Source: Saprospiraceae bacterium (GTDB lineage: Bacteria > Bacteroidota > Bacteroidia > Chitinophagales > Saprospiraceae). From it: DNA of 64,000 nt. Location of the stretch: contig JABSSL010000082.1 of assembly GCA_013214355.1 (NCBI GenBank), positions 38,040-102,039 on the forward strand. The letters are read 5' to 3'. The notes below the pieces were generated by a model. It saw nothing but the letters and a program-made list of their open reading frames with translations, was not told where the DNA came from and searched no databases. This document shows, piece by piece, positions 26,768-36,469 of the stretch; position 1 is the stretch's first letter; each line of letters begins with the position of its first letter. Both the position numbers and the translations under genes were made by a program.

Positions 26768-27904
26768 GTGATCGATACTAAAAGGAAATCTATTTTGCAT
26801 CTAAGGCGGTTAATACTCACCAATTTCAAGAATTACGAAAAGCAAGTGATTGATTGTAGCCCCGATATCAATGGGTACGTAGGCTTGAACGGGATGGGAA
26901 AGACCAATCTCTTAGACGCTATTTATTACCTATGCATGGGGCGAAGCTATTTTCGTTTCACCGACCTTAACCTGGTTCGGCATGGAGAGGACTTCTTCCG
27001 CTTGGAGGGACTTTTTTCGATTGAGGAGCGGGCGGAGAAAATAGTAGCTAAAGTCGGTAAGGGAAGAAAGAAAGTATTGGAACGTGGAGACGTACCTTAC
27101 CAGCGCTTATCAGAACACATCGGATTACTGCCCGTCGTGATTATTACGCCAGATGACACTTCCATCGTGAACGAAGGCAGCGAGGAGCGTAGGCGTTTTG
27201 TAGACAACACCCTTTCCCAACTCGACCCCATCTATCTGAGACACCTGATCACCTACAATAAAGTCCTCAAACAACGGAATTCTGCGTTGAAGCAAATGGC
27301 AGCAAATAATCGGTACGTACCAGATTTGCTATCCGTCTACGATGAGCAGCTACTGGCACCTGCAGCTTATATTCACGAACAACGCCAATCTTTTACAGTA
27401 GACTTTGAACCGGAACTGCGTCGGCTGCATTTTGTCATTTCAGGGGAGCGCGAGCAGGTAACTTGTCGATACAAATCACAGCTCCTGGAAGAGGAGCTTT
27501 CTACCTTACTACAACAAAGGCGGGAAAAAGATAGAATCTTACAACGTACGACAGCAGGTATTCATCGCGATGATTGGGTATTTGAAATTGAAGAACGGCC
27601 GCTGAAAAAATTTGCTTCGCAGGGGCAATTGAAATCCTTCGTGCTCGCCCTGAAGCTGACGCAGTATAATTGGCTTAAAAAAGAAAAAAAATCCTCTCCA
27701 CTTCTCCTACTAGATGATATTTTTGATAAATTGGACCATCAAAGAGTCCAGCACCTACTAGAGCTGCTAACCCAAGGTGAATACGGACAAGTCTTCATTA
27801 CTGATACAGCCCAAGACAGATTATCCAAAATCTTAAGTAACCTCAAGACCCAATACCTTCAATTCGTCATTTTTAACGGCACTGCAGAACCTTCATCATC
27901 ATGA
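26768..27904 (+). CDS. recF: DNA replication and repair protein RecF
   Basis: A RecF ATPase of about 378 residues that loads RecA at gaps with RecO and RecR. The Walker A motif is GLNGMGKT (about residues 39-46 from the GTG start), followed by LLDAIYYLCMGRSYF. The C-terminal LLLLDDIFDKLD holds Walker B and the D-loop, and HIGLLPVVIITPDD lies in the middle. Start: the frame is open from TTG 26759, which overlaps the -7 box, so GTG 26768 is used here. TTG 26795, which gives the family-like LHLRRLILTNFKNYE, is an alternative. The stop overlaps the ATG of the DUF721 gene (ATGA). recF is away from dnaA/dnaN here, as is usual in Bacteroidota. Confidence 0.93.
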   Translation: MIDTKRKSILHLRRLILTNFKNYEKQVIDCSPDINGYVGLNGMGKTNLLDAIYYLCMGRSYFRFTDLNLVRHGEDFFRLEGLFSIEERAEKIVAKVGKGRKKVLERGDVPYQRLSEHIGLLPVVIITPDDTSIVNEGSEERRRFVDNTLSQLDPIYLRHLITYNKVLKQRNSALKQMAANNRYVPDLLSVYDEQLLAPAAYIHEQRQSFTVDFEPELRRLHFVISGEREQVTCRYKSQLLEEELSTLLQQRREKDRILQRTTAGIHRDDWVFEIEERPLKKFASQGQLKSFVLALKLTQYNWLKKEKKSSPLLLLDDIFDKLDHQRVQHLLELLTQGEYGQVFITDTAQDRLSKILSNLKTQYLQFVIFNGTAEPSSS

Positions 27905-28194
27905 AAGAAGCCACTAATCAAGTAAGCTTGAAGGAGGCCTTGAAAGAGATGCTAGAAGTATATCGTCTCAAGGCTAAGCTCAACCAGACCAAGATCAACG
28001 CTGTATGGAGTAAATTGATGGGGTCATCCATCAACAAGTACACTCGAGAAATTAAACTCAGACGAAACAAGCTCTACATTACCATCGAATCGGCCTCCCT
28101 TCGGCAAGAGTTAAGCTACGGCAAAGACAAGATTATCAAAATCATTAATGAAGAACTGGGTGAGAACTATATCGAAGAAGTCATCATTCGATAA
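27901..28194 (+). CDS. DUF721 (DciA-like) protein
   Basis: A 97-residue small protein. The DUF721 pattern is visible: SLKEALKEMLEVYRLKAKLNQTKINAVWSKLMG followed by YITIESASLRQELSYGKDKIIKIIN. This domain forms DciA, which helps load the replicative helicase in many bacteria, and DUF721 genes are often next to recF or replication genes. The ATGA overlap with recF indicates coupled translation. The function is inferred from the family; the Bacteroidota member is short, being mostly the core domain. Confidence 0.8.
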   Translation: MKEATNQVSLKEALKEMLEVYRLKAKLNQTKINAVWSKLMGSSINKYTREIKLRRNKLYITIESASLRQELSYGKDKIIKIINEELGENYIEEVIIR

Positions 28195-28253
28195 GCATTA
28201 GTCTACCTCCTCCCAATTGTAGTAAACCTACAAATAATCAAAACATGGATCTC

Positions 28254-28282
28254 GGCAAAAAGGCGCGCGACGCTTTTTTGCC
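28254..28282. terminator. Bidirectional terminator between the DUF721 gene and GT2
   Basis: GGCAAAAAGGCG (28254-28265) pairs with CGCTTTTTTGCC (28271-28282), 12 bp with one G-T wobble and a 5-base loop (CGCGA). It lies between convergent genes and carries an A-rich and a T-rich arm, so it can work both ways. Confidence 0.7.
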
Positions 28283-28292
28283 CTAGGATGCC

Positions 28293-29498
28293 TTAGTTTC
28301 TTTTGGGGGGTTCCCAAATGCTGCTTTTTACCCCTTTCACGTAGCGTAAAAAGCCAACAAATAGGGCTAAGTTCATCAACAAAAAATATCGGATATGACG
28401 GAGGGGTAAAAAATTAGCCCCGAAACTACTCAGTGCAATATCCAATAATGGTAGTAAAAGTACCCCCACAAGGGCTGCTAGTAGTAGATATAGATAAACA
28501 GCAGGCCCAAACCAAGATAGAAGGGCAATGCTGATGCCCATTAGCATTAAGAAGAAGGGAACCATCCATCGTAAGACCTTATGGGAGAAAAAAGCAAAAG
28601 ATAAAGGGCGAAATGGCGGCCACCATAGGTGTGGAAATAAAAACAAGTTCTGGAAATTACCGGTTGAAATTCTGGACTTACGGCGATACTCTTCTCGCCA
28701 ATCGTGTGAAACAGCCTCATGGCAAACTGCTTCCAAATCGTTGATAGCCTTCCCTCCCTTCTCGAAAGCCTGCATGGTAATGAAAAAATCATCCACCAAG
28801 AAGTTTGGAGGTACTTGGGTGAAGTAGTTGGATCGTATGGTATAGCACCCCCCGAACGGCCCCATCATATATCCCCAAACTTTTCCCTCCAAGTCCTTTA
28901 GCCCAACCTCAGAAGAGATATACTGATTCTCAGATTGTGAAATCCCATCTTCTTGCATGCCTGTGTGCACCATATGAGCATCTACAATAGCTAGTTGGGG
29001 GTCCTTAAAGTGTCGGACAAGATGAGAGATAGTAGAAGGGGTTAGAATGACATTCGCGTCGGTGATCAGGTAGATGTGCTCAGATGATTCGGGCTCCAGA
29101 ATATTAGCTTCTCGAGCCAAGAAATTGATTACTCCAGGCTTGCCTTGACGATCGGTAAAAGGGAAGAAGTGTAAATGATCAAAAGACTTACAGTATCCTT
29201 CAATAATGCGATCGGTATCATCTGTAGAACAATCAGAGCCTAAGAAAATGCGTAATTTATCTGCGGGATAATCTTGGGCGAGCAGGCTTTCCAACTTTTG
29301 TGCAACTACTTTCTCCTCATTGTACAAAGCCATTAACACGGAGACCTGTGGCCAATCATCTTCTGGTTGGTAAAACACCGCGTGGGGCTCCTTGGTACGC
29401 CCCAACCATTTTAATAGCAGTGGATAAAATAAATAGGTATGCAGGATAAAAAAGAGGCTGCCCCAAAAGATAAACTGCAAAAGAACCATCCCATACAT
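28293..29498 (-). CDS. Membrane-bound family 2 glycosyltransferase
   Basis: A 401-residue processive-type GT2. An N-terminal transmembrane segment (LQFIFWGSLFFILHTYLFYPLLL) precedes the catalytic domain: VSVLMALYNEEKVV, GSDCSTDDT, LITDANVILTPST (DxN in place of DxD), FLVDDFFITMQAFEKG, and EEYRRKSRISTGNFQNL, equivalent to the Q/RxxRW acceptor helix. Three to four C-terminal membrane helices follow. Such enzymes make polysaccharides, hyaluronan- or cellulose-like chains, or modify lipids. The DAN variant at the DxD site is a minor oddity. It is followed on the same strand by no clear partner; GT4 is encoded 160 bp upstream. Confidence 0.85.
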   Translation of the reverse strand: MYGMVLLQFIFWGSLFFILHTYLFYPLLLKWLGRTKEPHAVFYQPEDDWPQVSVLMALYNEEKVVAQKLESLLAQDYPADKLRIFLGSDCSTDDTDRIIEGYCKSFDHLHFFPFTDRQGKPGVINFLAREANILEPESSEHIYLITDANVILTPSTISHLVRHFKDPQLAIVDAHMVHTGMQEDGISQSENQYISSEVGLKDLEGKVWGYMMGPFGGCYTIRSNYFTQVPPNFLVDDFFITMQAFEKGGKAINDLEAVCHEAVSHDWREEYRRKSRISTGNFQNLFLFPHLWWPPFRPLSFAFFSHKVLRWMVPFFLMLMGISIALLSWFGPAVYLYLLLAALVGVLLLPLLDIALSSFGANFLPLRHIRYFLLMNLALFVGFLRYVKGVKSSIWEPPKRN

Positions 29499-29661
29499 CT
29501 TTAAATTCCATCTTTTGGACGGAAAGCGCCCATTCTACAATTACCGATTAGTTTCAATATTCAGAAGCTAAAGGATACCAATCGGTTGAATGAATTCCTT
29601 CAAAAGGATAGGCAAAAATGGTTCTTTTCAATGAAAAAATGAAGTTTAAATGGCGATGACT

Positions 29662-30879
29662 TTACAGCGCACCTACCATTAATTCTTGGTACCTCTTCAT
29701 TAGGGCATTGGCTGTTTCTTGGCTGTCATAGTGCTTGTGCACAAAATCTTGCGCATCTTCCCCCATTTGCCTAAGCTGTTCGAGCGGTAATTGCTGACAA
29801 TAATGCAGTTGTTCAATAAATTCCTCAGCAGTATCTGCTACGAGGACTTGTTTTCTGTGTTTAGCGGGAATGCCTTCCAGCCCAAGTCTAGTGGAGATTA
29901 CAACTTTGCCTAAGGCCATACCTTCCAAGATCTTGGCCCGCATTCCACTACCCGATAATAAGGGAACCACCATTACACTATGTCGGTTGATAAAATCCGT
30001 GGCATTGGCAACCTCGCCATGTACTTTTATGTTCTTGTTACGCATTTTAAGCAACCAATCCGGTGTATTTCGACCCGCTACGTGCAACTTAAGCCCGGAC
30101 ATCTTCTTGGTAGCTTTCGGCCATACTCTTTCCAAAAACCACTTAATTCCTTCTTGGTTCGGCATCCAGTCCAAGGACCCGATAAAGCTAATGGACAAGG
30201 GATGCTGATAACTGCCGTAATCAGGCATATATTGATCCATATCTAGCCCAATTGGCGTCACCATTCCTTCCTTTTTGAAGCCTAAAGAACGGAAGGTATT
30301 TAAGTCTCTTTGAGTAATCGCAATTAGTAAATCGTAATAGGACAGCTGAGCCAACTCATATTCCTTCAGCTTCTTAGTGAGGTGCGTTAGGTACCACTTC
30401 TTCAAAAAGAAGGAAGTATTTTCAGTGATACGCTGCCAAATTTCATGCTCCACATTGTGGGCACGCATAGCAATCGGCGCTTCTGTAAATTGTCTGATCA
30501 AAGGAATATAAGGCGCCAAATAAGGCGTTTCAAGCTGAATGACATCATAGTCATTGTTGCGTAGGATCTGCGCTAGCTTATCCTTAAATTCTAAAGAGAT
30601 GAAACGACTAATGTGGTAAGAGTCTGGAGAGAAAAGATTGGTAAGGGCATCAAGTGGTTTTACTCGATTATCTACTTTAACGGTGTAGATATTTTCGTAA
30701 TGTGCCAAGGCTGCAGGCTTGTTTCTCGTTTCTGAGAAGAAGTGCTTGGTAGTGTTCATAGCCAAAAGGGTGATGTCACACCCGTGGTCACATAGGGCTT
30801 TACTTAAGCTGCTTACTGCAATGGATTCCCCATCTTTGAGTGGATAGGGAAACTTTTTGCAGAGTTGAAGTACTTTCAT
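29662..30879 (-). CDS. Family 4 (group 1) glycosyltransferase
   Basis: A 405-residue GT-B fold enzyme. The N-terminus MKVLQLCKKFPYPLKDGESIAVSSLSKAL is the family start. The frame is open further up to 30948, but ATG 30879 matches it. The donor half shows SFIGSLDWMPNQEGIKWFLERVW, and the nucleotide-binding EX7E region is EGMALGKVVISTRLGLEGI. VPLLSGSGMRAKILEGMALG is the loop typical of GT4 enzymes that use UDP- or GDP-sugars. No membrane helix is present, so it is cytosolic. The neighbouring membrane-bound GT2 lies on the same strand, so both may serve one surface glycan. Confidence 0.87.
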   Translation of the reverse strand: MKVLQLCKKFPYPLKDGESIAVSSLSKALCDHGCDITLLAMNTTKHFFSETRNKPAALAHYENIYTVKVDNRVKPLDALTNLFSPDSYHISRFISLEFKDKLAQILRNNDYDVIQLETPYLAPYIPLIRQFTEAPIAMRAHNVEHEIWQRITENTSFFLKKWYLTHLTKKLKEYELAQLSYYDLLIAITQRDLNTFRSLGFKKEGMVTPIGLDMDQYMPDYGSYQHPLSISFIGSLDWMPNQEGIKWFLERVWPKATKKMSGLKLHVAGRNTPDWLLKMRNKNIKVHGEVANATDFINRHSVMVVPLLSGSGMRAKILEGMALGKVVISTRLGLEGIPAKHRKQVLVADTAEEFIEQLHYCQQLPLEQLRQMGEDAQDFVHKHYDSQETANALMKRYQELMVGAL

Positions 30880-31028
30880 GCAAATTGTTTTAGGGCAAAC
30901 CTCTACCAGTCCCCGATGGGGCAGAGGAAGCTGCCTTTTACGAATCAAAAGACTCGAAAAAAAGTTTCCACAAGATTTTTATTGATCTATACCCAGCTTA
31001 AGATGATTATTCTTCTGTTTCTTTTTGG

Positions 31029-32888
31029 TTATTCCTGGGGGTATATATTGTTTTCGCGTTTAACGTCAATCATGCGAAGCGAAGGATCAATCTCAATTTT
31101 CTCGATCTTGTCCAAGGCCACAGGCAAATTAAACGAATATTCTGGATGTGTCCAAGGCCAATCTTCAATTACCTTCTGCTGGACACCAGAATCTTCCTGC
31201 GGCTTATTCCCACGCATTATACGTAGCGGTATATTATACAGCTCTTTAGTGCCATCTTTTAGAGATATCATCACATCCATGGGCATTGGCATATACCCAA
31301 TTCTTTCGAGAGTAACTCTAGTCTGCCCTCCCATTTCTTGCACACTCTTCACTCCATAATCCACCGTATGTGTGGTATTTACCATATATTCACGGTACCA
31401 GTCCAACTCTAAACCGGAAACTTTCTCCGCAACCCGAACGAAATCATTGTCATTTGGGTGTTTAAACTTCCAGATCTCAAAATAGTCCAACAAAGTCTTT
31501 GCCAAAGCCTTTTCTCCAATAATGTAACCCAACTGACTGAGAAACAAACGCCCCTTTGTGTAGGCGCCTGTACCATAAGCACTATTGCTTACAAAATGGT
31601 CCGCGTGTATACTCAGCGGCTCCTCAATACCGCTCAGGGCAAAGTTGGCAAAATTCTGAGTGGTCCTAATATGAGGATTTTCACTAACACGTCCGGACAT
31701 CAAGCCTTCTCCTTTCAGGAAGTTGTTGATTTCAGCGGAGGCATAGGTTGTAAAACCCTCATCCATCCAAGCATAGAGACTTTCATTAGTACCCAAAACC
31801 ATCTGATACCAAGAGTGCATGAGCTCATGGATAGAAACCCCGACCAAGCTTGGGAAGGAGCGTTCTCCTGTAATCAAAGTCGCCATTGGGTATTCCATTC
31901 CACCATCACCTCCTTGAATAAAGGAGTATTGCTTATAGGGATATTGTCCGAAATGTTCGTTAATGTAGTCAAAAGCACGATCCATCACCTTGGGTAATTT
32001 AGCCCAGTTCTCTTCCGTCCTATCGTTTTTCTGGTAGAAAAAATGTAGGATTGTTCCGTCCTTGCGAACTAACTTATCATGTGTGTAATCAGGATCAGCC
32101 CCCCAAGCAAAGTCATGTACATTGGGGGCCACATAGTGCCAACTCAATTTCTTGCCTTTCCGCTTTACCTTGGTACCTTCTTTCTCGAATCCATAGCCAA
32201 TTTCTTGCGGATTTTGCAGATAACCGGAAGCCGCTACAATATAGTCCCTATCTATAGAAATCGTCACATCAAAATCTCCCCAAACACCGTAAAACTCCCT
32301 GCCGATATAAGGATTAGCATGCCATCCTTGGTAATCGTATTCGCATAACTTAGGATACCACTGAGTCATACTGTAGGAAATCCCTTCCGCATTATCCCGA
32401 CCAGATCGACGAATCTGTACGGGTACCTGCGAGTTGAAAGTCATCTCTAACACTGTACTACTATTAGGTTGGATGGGCACTGCCAATTCCACTTCTAAAA
32501 TTGTACCCACTATTTCAAACTGTGTAGGCTTGCCGTCTTGTTTTAGGCTGGAAACTTTATGATAACCAATCTGGTTGTTCTTTAGCTTACCTATCCGGGA
32601 ACCAACCCGAGGATCTGGGTCTGGGACAGATTGAGATCGTACGTCCATCATACTTCCTGGCTGAAAAGCATTGAAGTACAAATGATAAAAAACGCGATCT
32701 AAAACATCTGGAGAATTATTATAGTAAGTTATGGTTTGTTGTCCTTTGAATTGATGCGAATTCACATCAAAATCAATATTCATCTTATATTCTGCTCGCT
32801 GCTGCCAGCGATCTGCCTGAGCAGACACCATTTGGGTGTGAATCCCACAAAGGAATAGGGTAACTGAGAGTAATTTGAAAAACTTCAT
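31029..32888 (-). CDS. M1-family metallopeptidase (aminopeptidase-like), secreted
   Basis: A 619-residue zinc metallopeptidase with a signal peptide (MKFFKLLSVTLFLCGIHTQMVSA). The catalytic signature is complete: GGMEYP (the exopeptidase motif), HELMH and an X18-spaced Glu in DEGFT, which together ligate zinc and place the catalytic Glu. An N-terminal beta-barrel domain (YNNSPDVLDRVFYHLYFNAF) and the C-terminal part complete the M1 plan. It likely acts in the periplasm, trimming peptides. No T9SS tail is seen. It is monocistronic, divergent from the DUF6580-like gene at 33008. Confidence 0.9.
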   Translation of the reverse strand: MKFFKLLSVTLFLCGIHTQMVSAQADRWQQRAEYKMNIDFDVNSHQFKGQQTITYYNNSPDVLDRVFYHLYFNAFQPGSMMDVRSQSVPDPDPRVGSRIGKLKNNQIGYHKVSSLKQDGKPTQFEIVGTILEVELAVPIQPNSSTVLEMTFNSQVPVQIRRSGRDNAEGISYSMTQWYPKLCEYDYQGWHANPYIGREFYGVWGDFDVTISIDRDYIVAASGYLQNPQEIGYGFEKEGTKVKRKGKKLSWHYVAPNVHDFAWGADPDYTHDKLVRKDGTILHFFYQKNDRTEENWAKLPKVMDRAFDYINEHFGQYPYKQYSFIQGGDGGMEYPMATLITGERSFPSLVGVSIHELMHSWYQMVLGTNESLYAWMDEGFTTYASAEINNFLKGEGLMSGRVSENPHIRTTQNFANFALSGIEEPLSIHADHFVSNSAYGTGAYTKGRLFLSQLGYIIGEKALAKTLLDYFEIWKFKHPNDNDFVRVAEKVSGLELDWYREYMVNTTHTVDYGVKSVQEMGGQTRVTLERIGYMPMPMDVMISLKDGTKELYNIPLRIMRGNKPQEDSGVQQKVIEDWPWTHPEYSFNLPVALDKIEKIEIDPSLRMIDVKRENNIYPQE

Positions 32889-33007
32889 ATAATAACAATT
32901 TGGCCAGCAGGGCTTTACCTGAGGTTTTAAAGCTTTTGGATTGCGGCCGCTAAACTACAAATAATATTTTGGTTATTTTTGTGGCGAATCATTGATATCC
33001 TCAACAC

Positions 33008-33583
33008 ATGAAGAAGAATCTGAAACTACAAACCGGCCTCATAATTGGGGTGACTTTATTGGCCGCATTGAGTCGCTTAATTCCTCACCCTCCTAATTTC
33101 ACCCCACTAGGGGCTATGGCCTTGTTTGGCGCCGCTTACTTCTCTAGAAAACATTTGGCTCTATTGATTCCTTTGGCGGCCTGGTGGATCAGTGACGTCA
33201 TACTTAATAACCTAGTATATGCTAAACTGTATCCAGAGATTTATCAAGGTTTTTCCTGGATGGGCAGTCCAGTGATTTATCTCTGCCTCGGTCTAATCGT
33301 GCTTATGGGTTGGGTGTTCCTGAAAAAGGTAAATACCGTTCGTATCCTTGGTACGGCCACCTTAGCTGCGGTAGTGTTCTTCTTGGTTACCAATTTCAAC
33401 TCTATGCTCACTAGCCCATTGTATACTAAGGACTTAAACGGTTTACTAGAAAGCTATATTGCTGGGATCCCATTTTTCCGAAACACCTTAGTTGGAAATC
33501 TGGTCTACAGTGCAATTTTGTTTGGTGTCTATGAGTGGTTTTTGGCCCGGAGAGGAGTTACAAAAGCGACAACCGCTGCATAG
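33008..33583 (+). CDS. DUF6580-like membrane protein
   Basis: A 191-residue inner-membrane protein with five or six helices: LIIGVTLLAALSRLIP, NFTPLGAMALFGAAYF, LALLIPLAAWWISDVILNN, VIYLCLGLIVLMGWVF, TLAAVVFFLVTNF and GNLVYSAILFGVYEWFL. The PPNFTPLGAMALFGAAYF segment with the following WWISDVI is the mark of the DUF6580 family, a group resembling ECF transporter S-components of unknown substrate. A -7-like TATTTTTG lies at 32974-32981. It is convergent with the HD gene and shares a hairpin terminator. Substrate binding is speculation. Confidence 0.75.
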   Translation: MKKNLKLQTGLIIGVTLLAALSRLIPHPPNFTPLGAMALFGAAYFSRKHLALLIPLAAWWISDVILNNLVYAKLYPEIYQGFSWMGSPVIYLCLGLIVLMGWVFLKKVNTVRILGTATLAAVVFFLVTNFNSMLTSPLYTKDLNGLLESYIAGIPFFRNTLVGNLVYSAILFGVYEWFLARRGVTKATTAA

Positions 33584-33620
33584 CATAAGTGCAACAGACG
33601 ATATAGGGAAATGTTCCCAA

Positions 33621-33655
33621 ATAAACCTTCTCAGTTAAAACTTGAGAAGGTTTAT
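33621..33655. terminator. Bidirectional terminator between DUF6580-like gene and 7TM-HD gene
   Basis: ATAAACCTTCTCA (33621-33633) pairs with TGAGAAGGTTTAT (33643-33655), 13 bp with a 9-base loop. The stop codon of the HD gene (33654-33652) lies inside the right arm. Both genes converge on it. Confidence 0.75.
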
Positions 33656-35784
33656 TCTTTTGGTTCAGATATAGATTCCGATCTTTCGTTACTATTTTGC
33701 TTCTCTTCAGGATATTCAATGCGTACATGATGTACGGACTTCATAACCTGCTTGAAAACCGCTCTACAAGCCTCTAATTCTCGGAAATTCATTTCTGAAT
33801 TTTCGAATTGCCCCCTCGTTATCTTTCCCTCAATTACCTTGTCAATCAGAGAAAACAATTCCTCTTCAGTAGGGTTTTTCAAGCTCTTGCAGGCCGCTTC
33901 TACCGAGTCCGCCATCATTAAGATGGTTTCTTCTTTTGTCTTAGGGAGTGGTCCGGGGTAAACGAAAAGTGTTTCGTCAAAATTATGCTCCGGATTGGCT
34001 GCCAAATGTTTCCGATAAAAGTATTCCACTCGCGTGGTTCCATGATGGGATTTGATGAAATCGATCAGCACTTTTGGCAACTTGGCTTTGTTGGCCATTT
34101 TCACCCCTTCTGTTACATGAGCGATAATGATCTTAGCACTTTCCAAGGCGCTCATATCATCATGGGGATTTTTCCCACTCTGGTTTTCAATATAGAAAGC
34201 AGGTTGCTCTGTTTTTCCAATATCATGATACAGGGCAGCTACCTTAATCAAAAGTGGGTCCGCTCCTACTCTTCTAGCCGCAGCTTCGGAAAGATTGGCA
34301 ACCTGAAGAGAATGTTGCAAGGTGCCAGGGGCTTTTAAAGCGAGCTCTTGCAGCAAAGGTTTATTGAGATCCGATAGCTCCATTAAGGTCAATGGAGAAG
34401 TAAAGAATCCGAAAACACGTTCCAACAAAGGAACGAGCGGAAAAGCTAGCAACGTAAAAATAACGTTAAAGAACAACCAGGAATAGACCGACCAATCAAT
34501 CGTTTGTAGCCCCCCCTCCTGAATCAGGGAAAGGCCCAGATATCCTAGGCCATAACTCAGAAAGAGGAATAACATGGAGTAGAAGAACCTTGACCAATCC
34601 TGGGTATTGATTTTCCCCAAAAGCACTACAATACCCGCTAAAATGAGTAAGAAGGTAAACTCGTAGCCCAATGAGGATAGAAAGCTAGCAATTAAAACCG
34701 CTATGATATGTGTAAACAGCGCCAACTGTTCATTGTAGAAGGTATTGATTACAATCGGGATAATACAGAACGGAATGAGATAAGCACTAAGTCCGCCAAT
34801 TTGCTCCACTAAATAAACCAGATAACTAAAGACGACTAACCACACAAAGAAGAAGAGTAACTCTCCTAAATTCCGATATACTTTGGTGGCGTAGATCTGG
34901 AGATAAAGTAGAAAGACACCGACGATAATACTGGTCAACAGAAAGTAGCCCGCAAAAACGATCCAATGCGACTTCTTCTCCGTTAATTCTTCTTCGTAGG
35001 CACGCTTGTAAGAAGTGAGTTTTTGGTAAATCAGATCGGTCACAATGCCATCCCTTGGGATAATCAACTCCCCTTTCATCACCATTCCCCTAGTACCGGA
35101 TATTTCAGCCAGCAGATCAGCTCGAAACTTCTGTGTCAGGGTATCATTGAAGAATAAATTTGCTTGCACATTTTGCTGCAAGATCGGAAAGAGAAACTCG
35201 GGTTCGGTCAAAGGACTGTAGGGAAGAGAGTCACTCAGGAGACTTTTGGCGCTACTGAGGGTATGTAAATTCCCTAGCGTTTGCAAATAGGTAGTATTCC
35301 CCTTTACAATGTTAACGACAAAATCATTCCCCCGTTGCTGGTAAGCGCTATCCAACTCGATGATGCCACGATCATAGAGTTTACTTAGTAGCTGATCTCC
35401 ATATTTGAGATACTCATTGGGGCGTCGCTTGACATCCTTGAAAAGATCCCCATCTAATGCTTCCTCCTTCAACTGATTAAAAGAGGTTTCAAAGTTGGCT
35501 TTGGCCAGCTTAACCACCTCAGGATCTTCGGAAAAGTAGGGCGTGAAATTTGCATCTAAAGCCGCTTGCTCCTGCTTGAGTTCCTCGGCCGTCTTCAGGA
35601 TAGCGAAGTCAAAAGGTGCGTACAAATCATCGTACCGCCAAGACTGCCTCGGCTCAAATTCGTATTTAAACTTTACATTATTGGGGAAAAGAAAGCTAAT
35701 AAATGCGACTACCGCTCCCACCATCAAATAGCGTAGCAGACCTGTCCATCTTGAACTTTCCTTTATTGCTGGCTTGTCTTCCAT
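33652..35784 (-). CDS. 7TM-HD family phosphohydrolase (PgpH-like c-di-AMP phosphodiesterase)
   Basis: A 710-residue membrane protein. An N-terminal helix (LMVGAVVAFISFLFP) is followed by a long extracytoplasmic 7TMR-HDED-like domain (about 40-270), then seven closely spaced helices (270-470), and a cytosolic HD domain. The HD site reads LQHSLQVANLSEAAARR, LYHDIGKTEQP with the HD pair, and KSHHGTTRVEYFY. The family includes PgpH, which hydrolyses cyclic-di-AMP, so control of turgor or potassium is plausible. The cobalamin adenosyltransferase gene ends 36 bp upstream on the same strand, so they are probably co-transcribed without functional connection. Confidence 0.9.
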   Translation of the reverse strand: MEDKPAIKESSRWTGLLRYLMVGAVVAFISFLFPNNVKFKYEFEPRQSWRYDDLYAPFDFAILKTAEELKQEQAALDANFTPYFSEDPEVVKLAKANFETSFNQLKEEALDGDLFKDVKRRPNEYLKYGDQLLSKLYDRGIIELDSAYQQRGNDFVVNIVKGNTTYLQTLGNLHTLSSAKSLLSDSLPYSPLTEPEFLFPILQQNVQANLFFNDTLTQKFRADLLAEISGTRGMVMKGELIIPRDGIVTDLIYQKLTSYKRAYEEELTEKKSHWIVFAGYFLLTSIIVGVFLLYLQIYATKVYRNLGELLFFFVWLVVFSYLVYLVEQIGGLSAYLIPFCIIPIVINTFYNEQLALFTHIIAVLIASFLSSLGYEFTFLLILAGIVVLLGKINTQDWSRFFYSMLFLFLSYGLGYLGLSLIQEGGLQTIDWSVYSWLFFNVIFTLLAFPLVPLLERVFGFFTSPLTLMELSDLNKPLLQELALKAPGTLQHSLQVANLSEAAARRVGADPLLIKVAALYHDIGKTEQPAFYIENQSGKNPHDDMSALESAKIIIAHVTEGVKMANKAKLPKVLIDFIKSHHGTTRVEYFYRKHLAANPEHNFDETLFVYPGPLPKTKEETILMMADSVEAACKSLKNPTEEELFSLIDKVIEGKITRGQFENSEMNFRELEACRAVFKQVMKSVHHVRIEYPEEKQNSNERSESISEPKE

Positions 35785-35820
35785 TCTTGTGATTCTTCAA
35801 TTTAAAGGATCAAAGCAGCT

Positions 35821-36375
35821 CTATTTTTTCCGGGGTTCCCATTTGCGCTCCGCCACTCCCAAATCATGCCCTACTTTTCTGGACAAGATAAAGAGGTAGT
35901 CGGACAGTCGGTTAAGATACCGAATAATTATATCCGCTACAACTTCTTGTTGCGCTAAGGCTACTACCAAACGCTCAGCTCTTCGACAAATGGTTCTGGC
36001 AACGTGAGCATGAGAGACTGCAGGATGACCGCCCGGCAGGATGAAGTGCTTCAATTCTGGCAAATCGGCATCCATTCGATCCATCGCTGCTTCTAAGGCC
36101 AACACGTCCGCATCGGTGACATCAGGTACAGCATTTTCTTTCTTTGGCTCCGAGGCGAGATTAGCGCCGATCACGAAAAGCAAGTCTTGAATATTTTTCA
36201 GCTCATGATTCAAATCCTGTGCCTCTACATAATCGCTCAGCAAACCAATAAAGGCATTCAGCTCATCAACGGTTCCGTAAGCCTCAATTCTGTCGTGAAA
36301 TTTCGGTAAGCGACGGCCTCCGAATAAACCCGTCTCGCCCTTATCTCCAGTTTTAGTATAGATCTTAAAAGCCAT
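35821..36375 (-). CDS. Cob(I)alamin adenosyltransferase, PduO/MMAB type
   Basis: A 184-residue enzyme that transfers the adenosyl group of ATP to cob(I)alamin to make adenosylcobalamin. The N-terminal ATP loop KIYTKTGDKGETGLFGGRRLPK is diagnostic, followed by EAYGTVDELNAFIGL and the RTICRRAERLVVAL helix that carries key Arg residues. Length matches the PduO core. It does not sit with methylmalonyl-CoA mutase here, although such enzymes are the usual users of its product. It precedes the HD phosphodiesterase by 36 bp. Confidence 0.92.
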   Translation of the reverse strand: MAFKIYTKTGDKGETGLFGGRRLPKFHDRIEAYGTVDELNAFIGLLSDYVEAQDLNHELKNIQDLLFVIGANLASEPKKENAVPDVTDADVLALEAAMDRMDADLPELKHFILPGGHPAVSHAHVARTICRRAERLVVALAQQEVVADIIIRYLNRLSDYLFILSRKVGHDLGVAERKWEPRKK

Positions 36376-36469
36376 TATTTTTTTACTCGCAAAGATGAAA
36401 AAAAATACCCTTCCCCGCTTGCAATTCGCGAGAAAGGGTAGTCCACAAGTATATTTTCAAAAATTCCTT

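Noticed and set aside
32889..33007. Cobalamin riboswitch before the DUF6580-like gene
   Set aside because: The leader is too short and lacks the GCCACTG box, although a GCCAGCAGGG string caught attention.
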